Positions 25,952 through 34,490 of a DNA stretch of 34,829 bases are shown here, in pieces. The translations under genes were made by a program, and so were the position numbers. Numbering within the stretch: position 1 is the stretch's first letter; each line of letters opens with the position of its first letter. The stretch comes from Flavobacteriales bacterium (GTDB lineage Bacteria > Bacteroidota > Bacteroidia > Flavobacteriales > BACL11), in the NCBI GenBank assembly GCA_014239655.1, contig JAAZYM010000069.1, positions 1-34,829 of the forward strand. The letters are read 5' to 3'. Below the pieces are notes generated by a model. The model ran no database searches and was not told the DNA's origin. It saw only the letters and a program-made list of their open reading frames with translations.

Positions 25952-27009
25952 TAGTCTATTATTAACATGGCATCACCAAATGTATGGAACTTATATTTCT
26001 TTTTAACCGCTTCTTTATATGCTTTAATAAGTAGCTTATATCCAGAAAATGCTGATGCCTGCATCATAAGTGAAGATTTTGGTAAATGGAAATTTGTTAT
26101 CATAGAGGAGGCTATTTTGAAGTCATATGGAGGAAATATAAACATATTTGTCCATCCATTAAACGGTATGACCATATTCTTAGTAGAAACACTTGATTCA
26201 AGGCTTCTCATCACAGTTGTTCCAACTGCACAAACTTTTTGTCTTGATTCCAGTACGCTATTAATTTTATTAGCAGCTGCTTCATCAATTATCATTTGTT
26301 CAGATTCCATTTTATGTTTTGATAAATCTTCCACCATGATTGGACTGAATGTCCCTAAACCTACATGAAGCGTTGTTTCTGCAAACTCTATTCCTTTTAT
26401 TTGCATCTTAAGCATTTGTGTTTTGCTTAGATGAAGGCCAGCAGTAGGAGCAGCAACTGCCCCCTCATGTTTAGCAAAAACTGTTTGGTATCTTTCTGTG
26501 TCTTGAGCGCTTGGCTCTCTTTTAATAAATCTAGGTAATGGTGTATTACCTAAAGAATTTAGCGTCTCTTTAAACTCTTCATGTGTTCCATCATATAGGA
26601 ATCTAAGGGTTCTTCCTCTAGAAGTTGTATTATCAATTACCTCAGCAATTAGCTCGTCATTTTCTCCAAAAAATAATTTATTTCCAATACGAATCTTTCT
26701 TGCGGGATCTACCAAAACATCCCAAAGTCTATTTTTCTGATTTAACTCTCGCAGTAAAAAGACTTCAATTCGAGCGCCTGTTTTTTCTTTGTTTGCATAG
26801 AGCCTAGCTGGAAATACTTTTGTGTTATTAATACATATAACATCTCCATTGTCAAAATAATCGATTAGGTCTGAAACTTTTTTATGCTCAATATCTCCTG
26901 TACTTTTATGTAGGACCATTAATTTAGCGTCGTCTCGATTTTTTGCTGGCGTATCTGCTATTAATTTTTCGGGCAGATCAAAGCCAAACATTGATAGTTT
27001 ATATTTCAT
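25951..27009 (-). CDS. queA: S-adenosylmethionine:tRNA ribosyltransferase-isomerase
   Basis: Transfers and isomerises ribose from SAM to 7-aminomethyl-7-deazaguanine in tRNA, giving epoxyqueuosine. 352 residues, normal family length. Recognisable segments include the N-terminal [44 protein letters not shown], and the highly conserved [13 protein letters not shown], with TLHVGLGTF downstream. The promoter upstream has both -33 and -7 elements, so it can be transcribed separately from truB. It overlaps ispD by one base. Confidence 0.97.
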   Translation of the reverse strand: MKYKLSMFGFDLPEKLIADTPAKNRDDAKLMVLHKSTGDIEHKKVSDLIDYFDNGDVICINNTKVFPARLYANKEKTGARIEVFLLRELNQKNRLWDVLVDPARKIRIGNKLFFGENDELIAEVIDNTTSRGRTLRFLYDGTHEEFKETLNSLGNTPLPRFIKREPSAQDTERYQTVFAKHEGAVAAPTAGLHLSKTQMLKMQIKGIEFAETTLHVGLGTFSPIMVEDLSKHKMESEQMIIDEAAANKINSVLESRQKVCAVGTTVMRSLESSVSTKNMVIPFNGWTNMFIFPPYDFKIASSMITNFHLPKSSLMMQASAFSGYKLLIKAYKEAVKKKYKFHTFGDAMLIID

Positions 27010-27029
27010 GAGGTAAGATTTTAGGTGTG

Positions 27030-27060
27030 CAAATATAATGCATTGAGTTATCTATGTCAA
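27030..27060 (-). promoter_or_regulatory. Bacteroidota-type promoter (-33 and -7) for queA-ispD
   Basis: On the minus strand TTG (27060-27058) is followed after 20 bases by TATATTTG (27037-27030), matching the known -33 TTG / -7 TAnnTTTG arrangement and spacing. It is the best complete promoter in the window. It ends 20 bases before the queA ATG and sits in the 57-base gap after truB. Confidence 0.65.
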
Positions 27061-27066
27061 TAGATA

Positions 27067-27777
27067 TTAGGATTTTAGTTGATTTTCAAATTCTGTTATA
27101 GTAATTGCATTATTTATACTGTAATTACCAATCTTTGTTCGGCATAATCTGGATAGGTACCCCCCATTGTTCATTAGTTTGCCAAAATCATTTGCAACAG
27201 ATCTTATATAGGTCCCCTTACTACATTCTATGCTAAATGTAAATGTTGGGATATTTATTTCTTGAATTATAAAAGACGATATGGTTATTGTTCTTTTTTT
27301 TATTTCTATACTTTCTCCTCTTCTTGCTTTTTTATATAATCGCTCCCCATTAATTTTTATAGCAGAGTAGGCAGGCGGCCTTTGTTCTATTTGACCAATA
27401 AATTTTTTCGCAACTTCTTTTATATGATTGCGTGTGATTTTTGTGGTGTCAAAGTTTTGATCAACATCTGTTTCAAGATCAAATGATGGGGTAGTTGCTC
27501 CAAGTGTAACTTCACCTGTGTATGTTTTTACTTGATCTTGTATTTTTGAGATCTCCTTAGTTAATTTACCCGTACATATTATTAGTAATCCTGTTGCAAG
27601 AGGATCAAGAGTTCCAGCATGACCAACCTTTATTTTTTTTATTTTGAATCTGCTTTTAATTAGATTCTTAGTTTTTTTTACAACATCAAAAGAAGTCCAT
27701 CCTACCTCTTTATTTATAAGCAATACTCTACCTTCTTCAAAATCTTCTTTAGATAAAAAAAGAGATCCCCCATCCAT
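27067..27777 (-). CDS. truB: tRNA pseudouridine(55) synthase
   Basis: Makes pseudouridine 55 in the T-loop of tRNAs. 236 residues, a short form without the extended C-terminal PUA domain of enterobacterial enzymes. The catalytic aspartate is D58 in GHAGTLDPLATG (52-63). RPPAYSAIKINGERLYKKAR and CSKGTYIRS are further conserved segments. It follows uppP with a two-base gap. The leading 15 residues or so extend before the KEVGWTSFD conserved core; no internal start fits better. Confidence 0.97.
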   Translation of the reverse strand: MDGGSLFLSKEDFEEGRVLLINKEVGWTSFDVVKKTKNLIKSRFKIKKIKVGHAGTLDPLATGLLIICTGKLTKEISKIQDQVKTYTGEVTLGATTPSFDLETDVDQNFDTTKITRNHIKEVAKKFIGQIEQRPPAYSAIKINGERLYKKARRGESIEIKKRTITISSFIIQEINIPTFTFSIECSKGTYIRSVANDFGKLMNNGGYLSRLCRTKIGNYSINNAITITEFENQLKS

Positions 27778-27779
27778 GC

Positions 27780-28568
27780 CTATAGACCAGAATAAATTGC
27801 ACAGACACCAATGATGAAGCAGTAAAATGAAAAATATTTCAATTGACTATTCTTCACTAATTTAATCATCCATTTACACGCAATTATTCCTGTTATAAAA
27901 GCAAAGAAAAACCCAACTATAAGAGGTGTAGGTGACTGATCATATATTAGGCTGTCTGATGATAAAAGATCTTTCATGACTTTACCAAGTATTAATGGGA
28001 CTACCATTAAAAAAGAAAATTTTGCAGCATTTCCTTTATCTATACCAAGAAGTACTGCTGTAGAAATTGTGGCGCCAGATCTTGAAATACCAGGTATTAT
28101 TGCTATTGCCTGAGCCAGCCCAATAATAAATGCTGATTTTAGATTAACGTTCTTATTTGAGAATTTCGCTTTGTCAGCCCCAAATAAGAGAAGCCCAGTT
28201 AGTATTAGCATTAGTCCTACGACCATTAGATTTCCGTTAAAAAGAAGCTCTATCTCTGATTCAAAGAAGAAGCCAACGAGGGCGGCCGGAATCATAGAAA
28301 TAATAATTTTCACAGAAAACCAGAAGCTTGCATTATTTTTAAAGCTAAATAATCCAACTATAATTTTTATGATTTCTTCTTTGAAAATCACAATTGTACT
28401 ACAAGCTGTAGCAAAATGCAATACAACGGTCATTAGCAGACTTTCATTAGCTAATTTTTCTTCGCTAAGTAAGGTTTTAAAGATTTCAAGATGTCCACTA
28501 CTGCTAACTGGAAGAAATTCAGTAAGCCCCTGTATAATCCCAAGGATTATCGCATTGATAATATCCAC
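27780..28568 (-). CDS. uppP: undecaprenyl-diphosphate phosphatase (BacA/UppP)
   Basis: Dephosphorylates undecaprenyl pyrophosphate so that the lipid carrier can be reused for cell-wall synthesis. 262 residues with about eight membrane segments. The first catalytic region is QGLTEFLPVSSSGHLE (13-28; E17 and H26), and the second is PGISRSGAT (about 157-165). The start codon is GTG, directly abutting the DUF3098 stop (TAG then GTG). It is part of a compact envelope/translation run with ftsX upstream and truB downstream. Confidence 0.97.
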   Translation of the reverse strand: MDIINAIILGIIQGLTEFLPVSSSGHLEIFKTLLSEEKLANESLLMTVVLHFATACSTIVIFKEEIIKIIVGLFSFKNNASFWFSVKIIISMIPAALVGFFFESEIELLFNGNLMVVGLMLILTGLLLFGADKAKFSNKNVNLKSAFIIGLAQAIAIIPGISRSGATISTAVLLGIDKGNAAKFSFLMVVPLILGKVMKDLLSSDSLIYDQSPTPLIVGFFFAFITGIIACKWMIKLVKNSQLKYFSFYCFIIGVCAIYSGL

Positions 28569-28793
28569 CTATTCTTTCTTTTCAGAACGACTCATAATAG
28601 CAAAAATCTGTATAATAAATCCGCCAACTATTAATACTGGAGCTAATGTTAGTCTTTGGAAACTGAAAATCTCATCAGAAAATTTAGTTGGATCTTCAGA
28701 GCCCCCTCCAGCCATTAGTATTATTCCTGTTACGATTAATAATAAACCACCTATTAAGAGTATGTAATTTTTTTTATTAAATATAAAGTCCAT
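28569..28793 (-). CDS. DUF3098 family small membrane protein, function unknown
   Basis: 74 residues: two membrane segments (about 10-29 and 49-67) joined by a loop containing the conserved GGGSEDPTKFSDEIFSFQR. The basic C terminus ends in SRSEKKE. This small family is found between ftsX and uppP in many Bacteroidota, which matches the arrangement here: 11 bases after ftsX and immediately before uppP. The conserved position suggests a role in cell division or wall synthesis, but that is inference; no function is known to me. Confidence 0.88.
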   Translation of the reverse strand: MDFIFNKKNYILLIGGLLLIVTGIILMAGGGSEDPTKFSDEIFSFQRLTLAPVLIVGGFIIQIFAIMSRSEKKE

Positions 28794-28804
28794 TTTCTTG
28801 TTTT

Positions 28805-29683
28805 TTAGTTATATAATTCACCTTCATTAAGATGAATAAATTTTCTTACTGCAAAAAATGTTGATGCACTACTTATTGTAATTCCAGAACAAAATAAAAC
28901 AATAAAAATGAATCCAATGATATGGAGATCATTTATATTTAAGATGCTTGCAGTTTCTGATTGGATTAATTGAATCGAACCAATTAACATAAAGATTGCA
29001 AAGATAGCACTATATAGACCTTGGTAAATTCCTGTGATTAGGAAGGGTTTTTGGATAAAGCTATTTTTTGCACCAACAAGCCTCATTGTTCTTATGATGA
29101 ACCTTTTTGAATAAACCGATAATCTTATGGTATTGTTAATTAGCGCAAAGGCAATAAAGAATAATATTAGACTAAAGATAATCAAGAAAAATGACATCTT
29201 TCTTACATTACTATTAAGCTTGTCTATCAAATCTTTTTGATAAAAAACTTCGTGTACAATATTATTTCTTTCTAGTTGAGTGCTAATTTTTTGTAAGCTA
29301 TCATTATTTGCATAGGCTGAATTTAATTTAACATCAATTGACGCTAAGATAGGATTGAACCCTAGAAAACTCACAAAATCTTCTCCTAATTCTTGTTCAA
29401 GCTCATATGTAGCTTCATTTTTGGAAATAAATCTTGTATTTTTTGTAAACTTTTCTGCGGCTAGTATTTTTTTAAATTCGATTAATTCAATTTCTTTAAC
29501 CTTTTCTTTAATCATAATTGAGAATCCAACATTTTCTTTAACATAGTTTGATAGTCGTTGCGTATTTATCAAGATCAATGATAAAAGTCCTACTACAAAC
29601 AGAACTAATGACAAACTTATAATGACGGAGATTGATGAAGAAACAATTTTTCTATTAAGTGTTTTGTTTTTTCTTTTATTCAT
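28805..29683 (-). CDS. ftsX: cell division protein FtsX (permease-like)
   Basis: Integral membrane component of the FtsEX system, which activates cell-wall hydrolases at the septum. 292 residues. TM1 is about 15-38, a periplasmic domain follows (about 40-155), and three further membrane segments lie near 162-182, 215-238 and 258-280. The conserved RTMRLVGA (near 201-208) sits in the loop after TM2, as in the family. ftsE is not adjacent, which is usual for the phylum. It is the first gene of the run to ispD. No clean -7 motif was found upstream, only a degenerate TATATTTT. Confidence 0.93.
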   Translation of the reverse strand: MNKRKNKTLNRKIVSSSISVIISLSLVLFVVGLLSLILINTQRLSNYVKENVGFSIMIKEKVKEIELIEFKKILAAEKFTKNTRFISKNEATYELEQELGEDFVSFLGFNPILASIDVKLNSAYANNDSLQKISTQLERNNIVHEVFYQKDLIDKLNSNVRKMSFFLIIFSLILFFIAFALINNTIRLSVYSKRFIIRTMRLVGAKNSFIQKPFLITGIYQGLYSAIFAIFMLIGSIQLIQSETASILNINDLHIIGFIFIVLFCSGITISSASTFFAVRKFIHLNEGELYN

Positions 29684-29731
29684 TCTAATCGCTAAAATAT
29701 AAAAATACTATCAAGATTTGTTTGTATTAAT

Positions 29732-29739
29732 TAACTTTG
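29732..29739 (+). promoter_or_regulatory. Bacteroidota -7 promoter box for leuS
   Basis: TAACTTTG fits TAnnTTTG, 21 bases before the leuS ATG at 29761, in the 77-base region divergent from ftsX. Confidence 0.55.
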
Positions 29740-29760
29740 TAGTTGATAATTTAACATCAT

Positions 29761-32526
29761 ATGCAGTACAATTTTAAAAGTATAGAAAAGAAATGGCAAG
29801 CTTATTGGTCTGAAAATTCAACCAATAAGGTTGTAGAAAATTATAAGCAAGATAAGTTTTATATTTTAGACATGTTTCCTTATCCCTCTGGTGCTGGATT
29901 GCATGTTGGGCATCCATTGGGATATATTGCTTCCGATATTTATGCGAGATTTAAAAAAACAAAAGGGTTTAATGTTCTACACCCAATGGGCTACGATTCT
30001 TTTGGGCTTCCTACAGAACAGTATGCTATACAAACAGGGATACACCCAAAAATTGCGACGGATGAAAACACGAAAAGATATAGATCCCAATTAGATAAGC
30101 TTGGCTTTGCGTATGATTGGAGTAGAGAAATAAGAACTTCAGATCCCAATTATTATAAATGGACACAATGGATATTTAAATTGCTGTTTAACTCTGCATA
30201 TTGTACTATACAGGGTAAGGCAGTGGAAATTTCAGATGTCATAGATTATTTCGATTCAAATGGTAATATTGGAGCCAGTTATTTCTGTGATGACAATATA
30301 GAAGAATTTACAGCAAGTCAATGGAAATTGTTTTCCGAAGAAGACAAGCAACGGATCTTACTTTGTTATAGGCTTGCTTTTTTATCTGATACCATGGTTA
30401 ATTGGTGTCCTAAATTAGGAACTGTCCTTGCAAACGATGAGGTTAAAGAGGGTCGTTCTGAGAGAGGAGGATTTCTTGTAGAGCAAAAAAAGATGAAGCA
30501 ATGGTCTTTACGCATTACAGCCTATGCTGATAGATTACATGAAGGCTTAAATGATTTAGACTGGTCTGATTCTTTAAAAGAAATGCAGAGAAACTGGATC
30601 GGAAAATCCAAAGGGGTTACAATGAAGTTTAATACTGAAAGCGATGATTTAATAGAGGTTTTCACAACAAGATCAGATACTTTATTTGGAGTTAGTTTTC
30701 TTGTTTTAGCTCCCGAGCATGAATTGGTTGATCGCCTTACCTCAGATCAACAGAGAAATGATGTGGATACGTATTTAAACTCCTCTAGATTAAAATCTGA
30801 AAGAGAACGACAATCAGAAAAAAAGATGAGTGGTGTTTTTACAGGAGGATACGCATATCATCCTTTTACCGGGGACAAGCTTGAAATCTGGATTGCTGAT
30901 TATGTTTTGGCTTCTTATGGAACGGGAGCAGTAATGGCCGTTCCTTGTGGGGATCAGAGAGATTGGTTGTTTGCAAATCATTATAATATTGATATTAGTA
31001 ATATTTTTAAAGATGTTGATATTTCCAATTCAGCTTATGAAGGTAAGGAAGCGAGAATTATTAATTCAGATTTTCTTAATAATCTTAGTTGTGAAGATGC
31101 TATTAATTTATCAATCGAAAGGATTGTTAAAGAGGGTATTGGCGAGAAAAGAATCAATTATAGATTGAGAGATGCTGTCTTTTCAAGGCAGAGATATTGG
31201 GGAGAGCCATTCCCGGTGTACTATCTCAATGATATCCCTTATTTATTAGATGATAAGACATTTGTGACGTTGCCAGATATTGACAAGTATTTACCTACAG
31301 AAAGCGGAGAACCTCCATTAGCAAGAGCACAAAAAGATGATTGGAATGTTTTTAAGGGAGACCGAATGGATACAAATATCATGCCTGGATGGGCTGGGTC
31401 TTCTTGGTATTTCTTAAGGTTTATGGATCCTTTAAATGACACTGAATTTGTCTCAAGAGAGAAGTTAGAATATTGGGGTCAGGTTGATTTGTATATTGGT
31501 GGCGCCGAGCATGCAGTTGGACATTTACTGTATTCTCGTTTCTGGACAAAATTCCTGTATGACAAGGGGCTTATATTTTTTGAAGAGCCTTTTAAGAAAT
31601 TAATTAATCAGGGGATGATATTAGGGCGATCTAATTTTGTTTATAGAATCAAAGACTCAAATACATTTGTAACGAAGTCAAAAAAAGATGAGTATGAAAC
31701 CATTAGTTTGCATGTAGATATTGATTTTGTTGATAATGATTATTTAGATCTTGATAAATTTAAAAATTGGAGAAATGAATATTCAGATGCAGAATTTATT
31801 TTAGATAGTGACGGGAGATATCAATGCGGTTTTGAAATTGAAAAGATGTCTAAATCAAAATACAACACCCAAACACCAGATGATTTAATTGAGAAGTATG
31901 GGGCAGACACGCTAAGATTGTATGAGATGTTTTTAGGACCATTAGAGCAATTTAAGCCGTGGGATGTTAAGGGAATTAGCGGTGTCCATAATTTTTTAAA
32001 AAAACTATGGAGACACATACATGATAAGGACAATAATATATGTGTTAGCGTAGATACAGCTAGTGAATTATCGTATAAATCTATCCATAAGACCATAAAA
32101 AAAGTAGAAGAAGATATTGAAAGACACTCTTTTAATACAGTAGTTAGTACATTGATGATTTGTTTAAATGAATTGATAGAGCAGGAATGTAAGAATCAAT
32201 CAATAATTTCTGACTTTCTTATATTGTTATTTCCTTATGCCCCTCATATTACTGAAGAAATATGGAGGGAGCTTGGTAATAAAGAGTCTATAACACTTGC
32301 TTCTTTCCCCAAGTTTAATTCTAAATATTTAGCAGAAGACCAAATAAGTTGTCCGGTTTCATTTAATGGTAAGATGAGATTTAAAATATTACTACCATTT
32401 AATATGGATAAAAATAAAATTGAAGATTTGGTAATGAGTCATGAAAAAACCAAGAAGTATCTTGGAAGCTCTAAGCCTCAAAGGATTATTATTGTTCCTA
32501 ATAAGATCGTAAATATTGTTTTCTAG
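29761..32526 (+). CDS. leuS: leucyl-tRNA synthetase
   Basis: Class I synthetase charging tRNA(Leu), 921 residues. The HIGH motif is HVGH (48-51) in PYPSGAGLHVGHPLG. The CP1 editing domain covers roughly 220-420 (TTRSDTLFGVSFLVLAPEH and YGTGAVMAVPCGDQRD). KMSKS is at 695-699, within KMSKSKYNTQTPDD. The tail (about 770-921) holds the anticodon-binding and C-terminal domains. It starts at ATG 29761. It is separated by eight bases from the UbiA-like gene, so those genes may be co-transcribed. Confidence 0.98.
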   Translation: MQYNFKSIEKKWQAYWSENSTNKVVENYKQDKFYILDMFPYPSGAGLHVGHPLGYIASDIYARFKKTKGFNVLHPMGYDSFGLPTEQYAIQTGIHPKIATDENTKRYRSQLDKLGFAYDWSREIRTSDPNYYKWTQWIFKLLFNSAYCTIQGKAVEISDVIDYFDSNGNIGASYFCDDNIEEFTASQWKLFSEEDKQRILLCYRLAFLSDTMVNWCPKLGTVLANDEVKEGRSERGGFLVEQKKMKQWSLRITAYADRLHEGLNDLDWSDSLKEMQRNWIGKSKGVTMKFNTESDDLIEVFTTRSDTLFGVSFLVLAPEHELVDRLTSDQQRNDVDTYLNSSRLKSERERQSEKKMSGVFTGGYAYHPFTGDKLEIWIADYVLASYGTGAVMAVPCGDQRDWLFANHYNIDISNIFKDVDISNSAYEGKEARIINSDFLNNLSCEDAINLSIERIVKEGIGEKRINYRLRDAVFSRQRYWGEPFPVYYLNDIPYLLDDKTFVTLPDIDKYLPTESGEPPLARAQKDDWNVFKGDRMDTNIMPGWAGSSWYFLRFMDPLNDTEFVSREKLEYWGQVDLYIGGAEHAVGHLLYSRFWTKFLYDKGLIFFEEPFKKLINQGMILGRSNFVYRIKDSNTFVTKSKKDEYETISLHVDIDFVDNDYLDLDKFKNWRNEYSDAEFILDSDGRYQCGFEIEKMSKSKYNTQTPDDLIEKYGADTLRLYEMFLGPLEQFKPWDVKGISGVHNFLKKLWRHIHDKDNNICVSVDTASELSYKSIHKTIKKVEEDIERHSFNTVVSTLMICLNELIEQECKNQSIISDFLILLFPYAPHITEEIWRELGNKESITLASFPKFNSKYLAEDQISCPVSFNGKMRFKILLPFNMDKNKIEDLVMSHEKTKKYLGSSKPQRIIIVPNKIVNIVF

Positions 32527-32534
32527 AAAACACA

Positions 32535-33347
32535 TTGAATTCAATAATTAATTTTTTTATTTCAAGCTATATATATGTTTCTCTTTGTGTAGTTTCTTTA
32601 GCGCTAGCAACACAATATCTTCTATTATCTTTTAATATCCAGGTTCTTTGTTTTTTGTTCTTTGCAACCTTTATATCGTATAATTTTCAGCGGCTAGCTT
32701 CTATTTACAAAAATCCAGAGCATAGTCGAAACCAATGGTATATTCAAAATCGTCTAATAATTTCTGCTTTGTTGTTTTTATCTGTTATTATATTTTTCGG
32801 GCTTATTTATAGTTTTAATATTAAGTCCATCTTTTTAGTTTTAGGTCTTTCGTTACTGTCTTTATTGTATTCTATTAAGTTACGTGATATTCCGTATTTA
32901 AAGATATATATTATTGCAGCTTCTTGGTGTTTTTCTACAATTCTTCTTACTGTTTTAGAAAACAATTTGACTGTCAATTTAGAAATTATTTTGTCGATGA
33001 TTGGAAGATTTTCTTTTATAGTAGCAATTACAATTCCGTTTGATATTAGAGATGTTAATTTTGACAAAAAAAGATTAAAAACTCTTCCGATTTTATTTGG
33101 CGTTGAGAGGTCTAAGAAAATTGCTTTAATCATGTTGTTATTTTTTTTAATCCTTGAGTTTTTCCATTATGTTGTTTTTTCTTGGGAGATAAATTTCTTT
33201 TTAGCTAGTCTTTTATGTTGTGGCTATACATATTATCTGATAAAAAAATCTGGAATGGATAGAAATAAATTTTATTATTCTTTTTGGGTTGAATCATGCT
33301 CTATCTCTATTGTTATTTTTTTAATAATTACAGCGATTTTTTTGTAA
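32535..33347 (+). CDS. UbiA-like prenyltransferase family membrane protein, specificity unknown
   Basis: 270 residues with about seven to eight membrane segments. The second UbiA-type aspartate motif is intact (PFDIRDVNFDKKRLKTLP: D170, D173, D177). The first motif, usually NDxxDxxxD, is degenerate here: only SYNFQRLAS (48-56) remains at the equivalent place. So it may be a divergent or substrate-altered relative rather than a classical prenyl transferase. The start is TTG (32535), eight bases after leuS; no ATG lies near the start in this frame. It lies between leuS and the tryptophan dioxygenase gene with no obvious pathway link. Confidence 0.75.
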   Translation: MNSIINFFISSYIYVSLCVVSLALATQYLLLSFNIQVLCFLFFATFISYNFQRLASIYKNPEHSRNQWYIQNRLIISALLFLSVIIFFGLIYSFNIKSIFLVLGLSLLSLLYSIKLRDIPYLKIYIIAASWCFSTILLTVLENNLTVNLEIILSMIGRFSFIVAITIPFDIRDVNFDKKRLKTLPILFGVERSKKIALIMLLFFLILEFFHYVVFSWEINFFLASLLCCGYTYYLIKKSGMDRNKFYYSFWVESCSISIVIFLIITAIFL

Positions 33348-33386
33348 AATTTCTTCTTATATTTACTGCACATTTAAATATATTTC

Positions 33387-34490
33387 ATGTCTAAGAAAAC
33401 ATCATCTGTTCATTATAATAATTATTTAGATCTTGATAAGATATTAGATGCTCAGCATCCTTTGAGTAATAGTAAGGGGAATAATGAGGCTCATGAAGAA
33501 ATGCTTTTTATTATTATTCATCAAACTTATGAGCTTTGGTTTAAGCAGATTATACATGAGATAACATCTATCATGACTTTATTTAGAAAAGAAAAAATAG
33601 ATGAAGAGAATGTCGGTTTGATTGTTGGCAGGCTAGAGCGAGTAAATAAGATTCTAGAAGTGCTCGTAAAGCAATTAGATATTTTAGAAACTATGACTGC
33701 TTTAGATTTTCTCGATTTTAGAAATTTTCTTTCTCCTGCATCTGGGTTTCAGTCACATCAGTTTAGACAGCTCGAGGTTATGTTAGGGTTAAAGATTGAA
33801 GCGCGACATCAATTTGGAGGCTGCCCTTATCATAGTCAGTTTAGTGGTGATAAGAAGGAAGAAATACTTAAGTTAGAAGATAATGATTCTTTATTTTTAT
33901 TAGTAGAAAAGTGGTTAGAAAGAATACCATTTCTAAACATGAAAGATTTTGATTTTATCAAGAAATATAAATCTTCTGTTTTAAGCATGTTGAAGAGTGA
34001 GGTTACGGCAATTAATGATTTAGAAAGTTTAAATGAAAGGGAAAAGAAAATAAGAACAAGGATGATTGAAGAGAATAAAAAGTATTTTGAAAATATTTTT
34101 AATGAAAAAAATCACCTTAAATCTATCCAAGAAGGATATACAAAACTTTCATATAAAGCCACAATGTCTGCGCTGCTCATCAATCTATATAGAGAAGAGC
34201 CAATATTACAGCTTCCCTATAAATTTCTACGAGAGCTTGTAGAGGTTGATCATAAGATTTCATTATGGAGATTTCGCCATGTGCAAATGGTTGAAAAGAT
34301 GTTGGGTCAAAAAATAGGAACAGGAGGGTCATCGGGTCAAGGTTATTTGAAACAAACTGTAGATCAACATCGCTTATTTGAAGATGTTGCAAATATTGCG
34401 ACTTTAATGATTTCTAGAGAGTATCTTCCTGATTTACCAAAAAATATTAAACAGGAATTAGGTTATAATTTTAGCAATAAGAACATATGA
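33387..34490 (+). CDS. kynA: tryptophan 2,3-dioxygenase
   Basis: Heme enzyme opening the indole ring of tryptophan to N-formylkynurenine. 367 residues, longer than many bacterial forms. Signature regions are YNNYLDLDKIL near the N terminus, FIIIHQTYELWFKQ (F41, H45 distal histidine, Y48), SPASGFQSHQFR (substrate-carboxylate arginine region) and FRHVQMVEKMLG with the heme-axial histidine H298, then GTGGSSG. It overlaps the downstream SDR gene (ATGA). The following kynurenine-pathway genes are not in the window. Confidence 0.96.
   Translation: MSKKTSSVHYNNYLDLDKILDAQHPLSNSKGNNEAHEEMLFIIIHQTYELWFKQIIHEITSIMTLFRKEKIDEENVGLIVGRLERVNKILEVLVKQLDILETMTALDFLDFRNFLSPASGFQSHQFRQLEVMLGLKIEARHQFGGCPYHSQFSGDKKEEILKLEDNDSLFLLVEKWLERIPFLNMKDFDFIKKYKSSVLSMLKSEVTAINDLESLNEREKKIRTRMIEENKKYFENIFNEKNHLKSIQEGYTKLSYKATMSALLINLYREEPILQLPYKFLRELVEVDHKISLWRFRHVQMVEKMLGQKIGTGGSSGQGYLKQTVDQHRLFEDVANIATLMISREYLPDLPKNIKQELGYNFSNKNI

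Noticed and set aside
28171-28767. 198-residue plus-strand open frame covering uppP and DUF3098
   Set aside because: Both minus-strand genes are well supported family members; the antisense frame is low in complexity and matches nothing I recognise.
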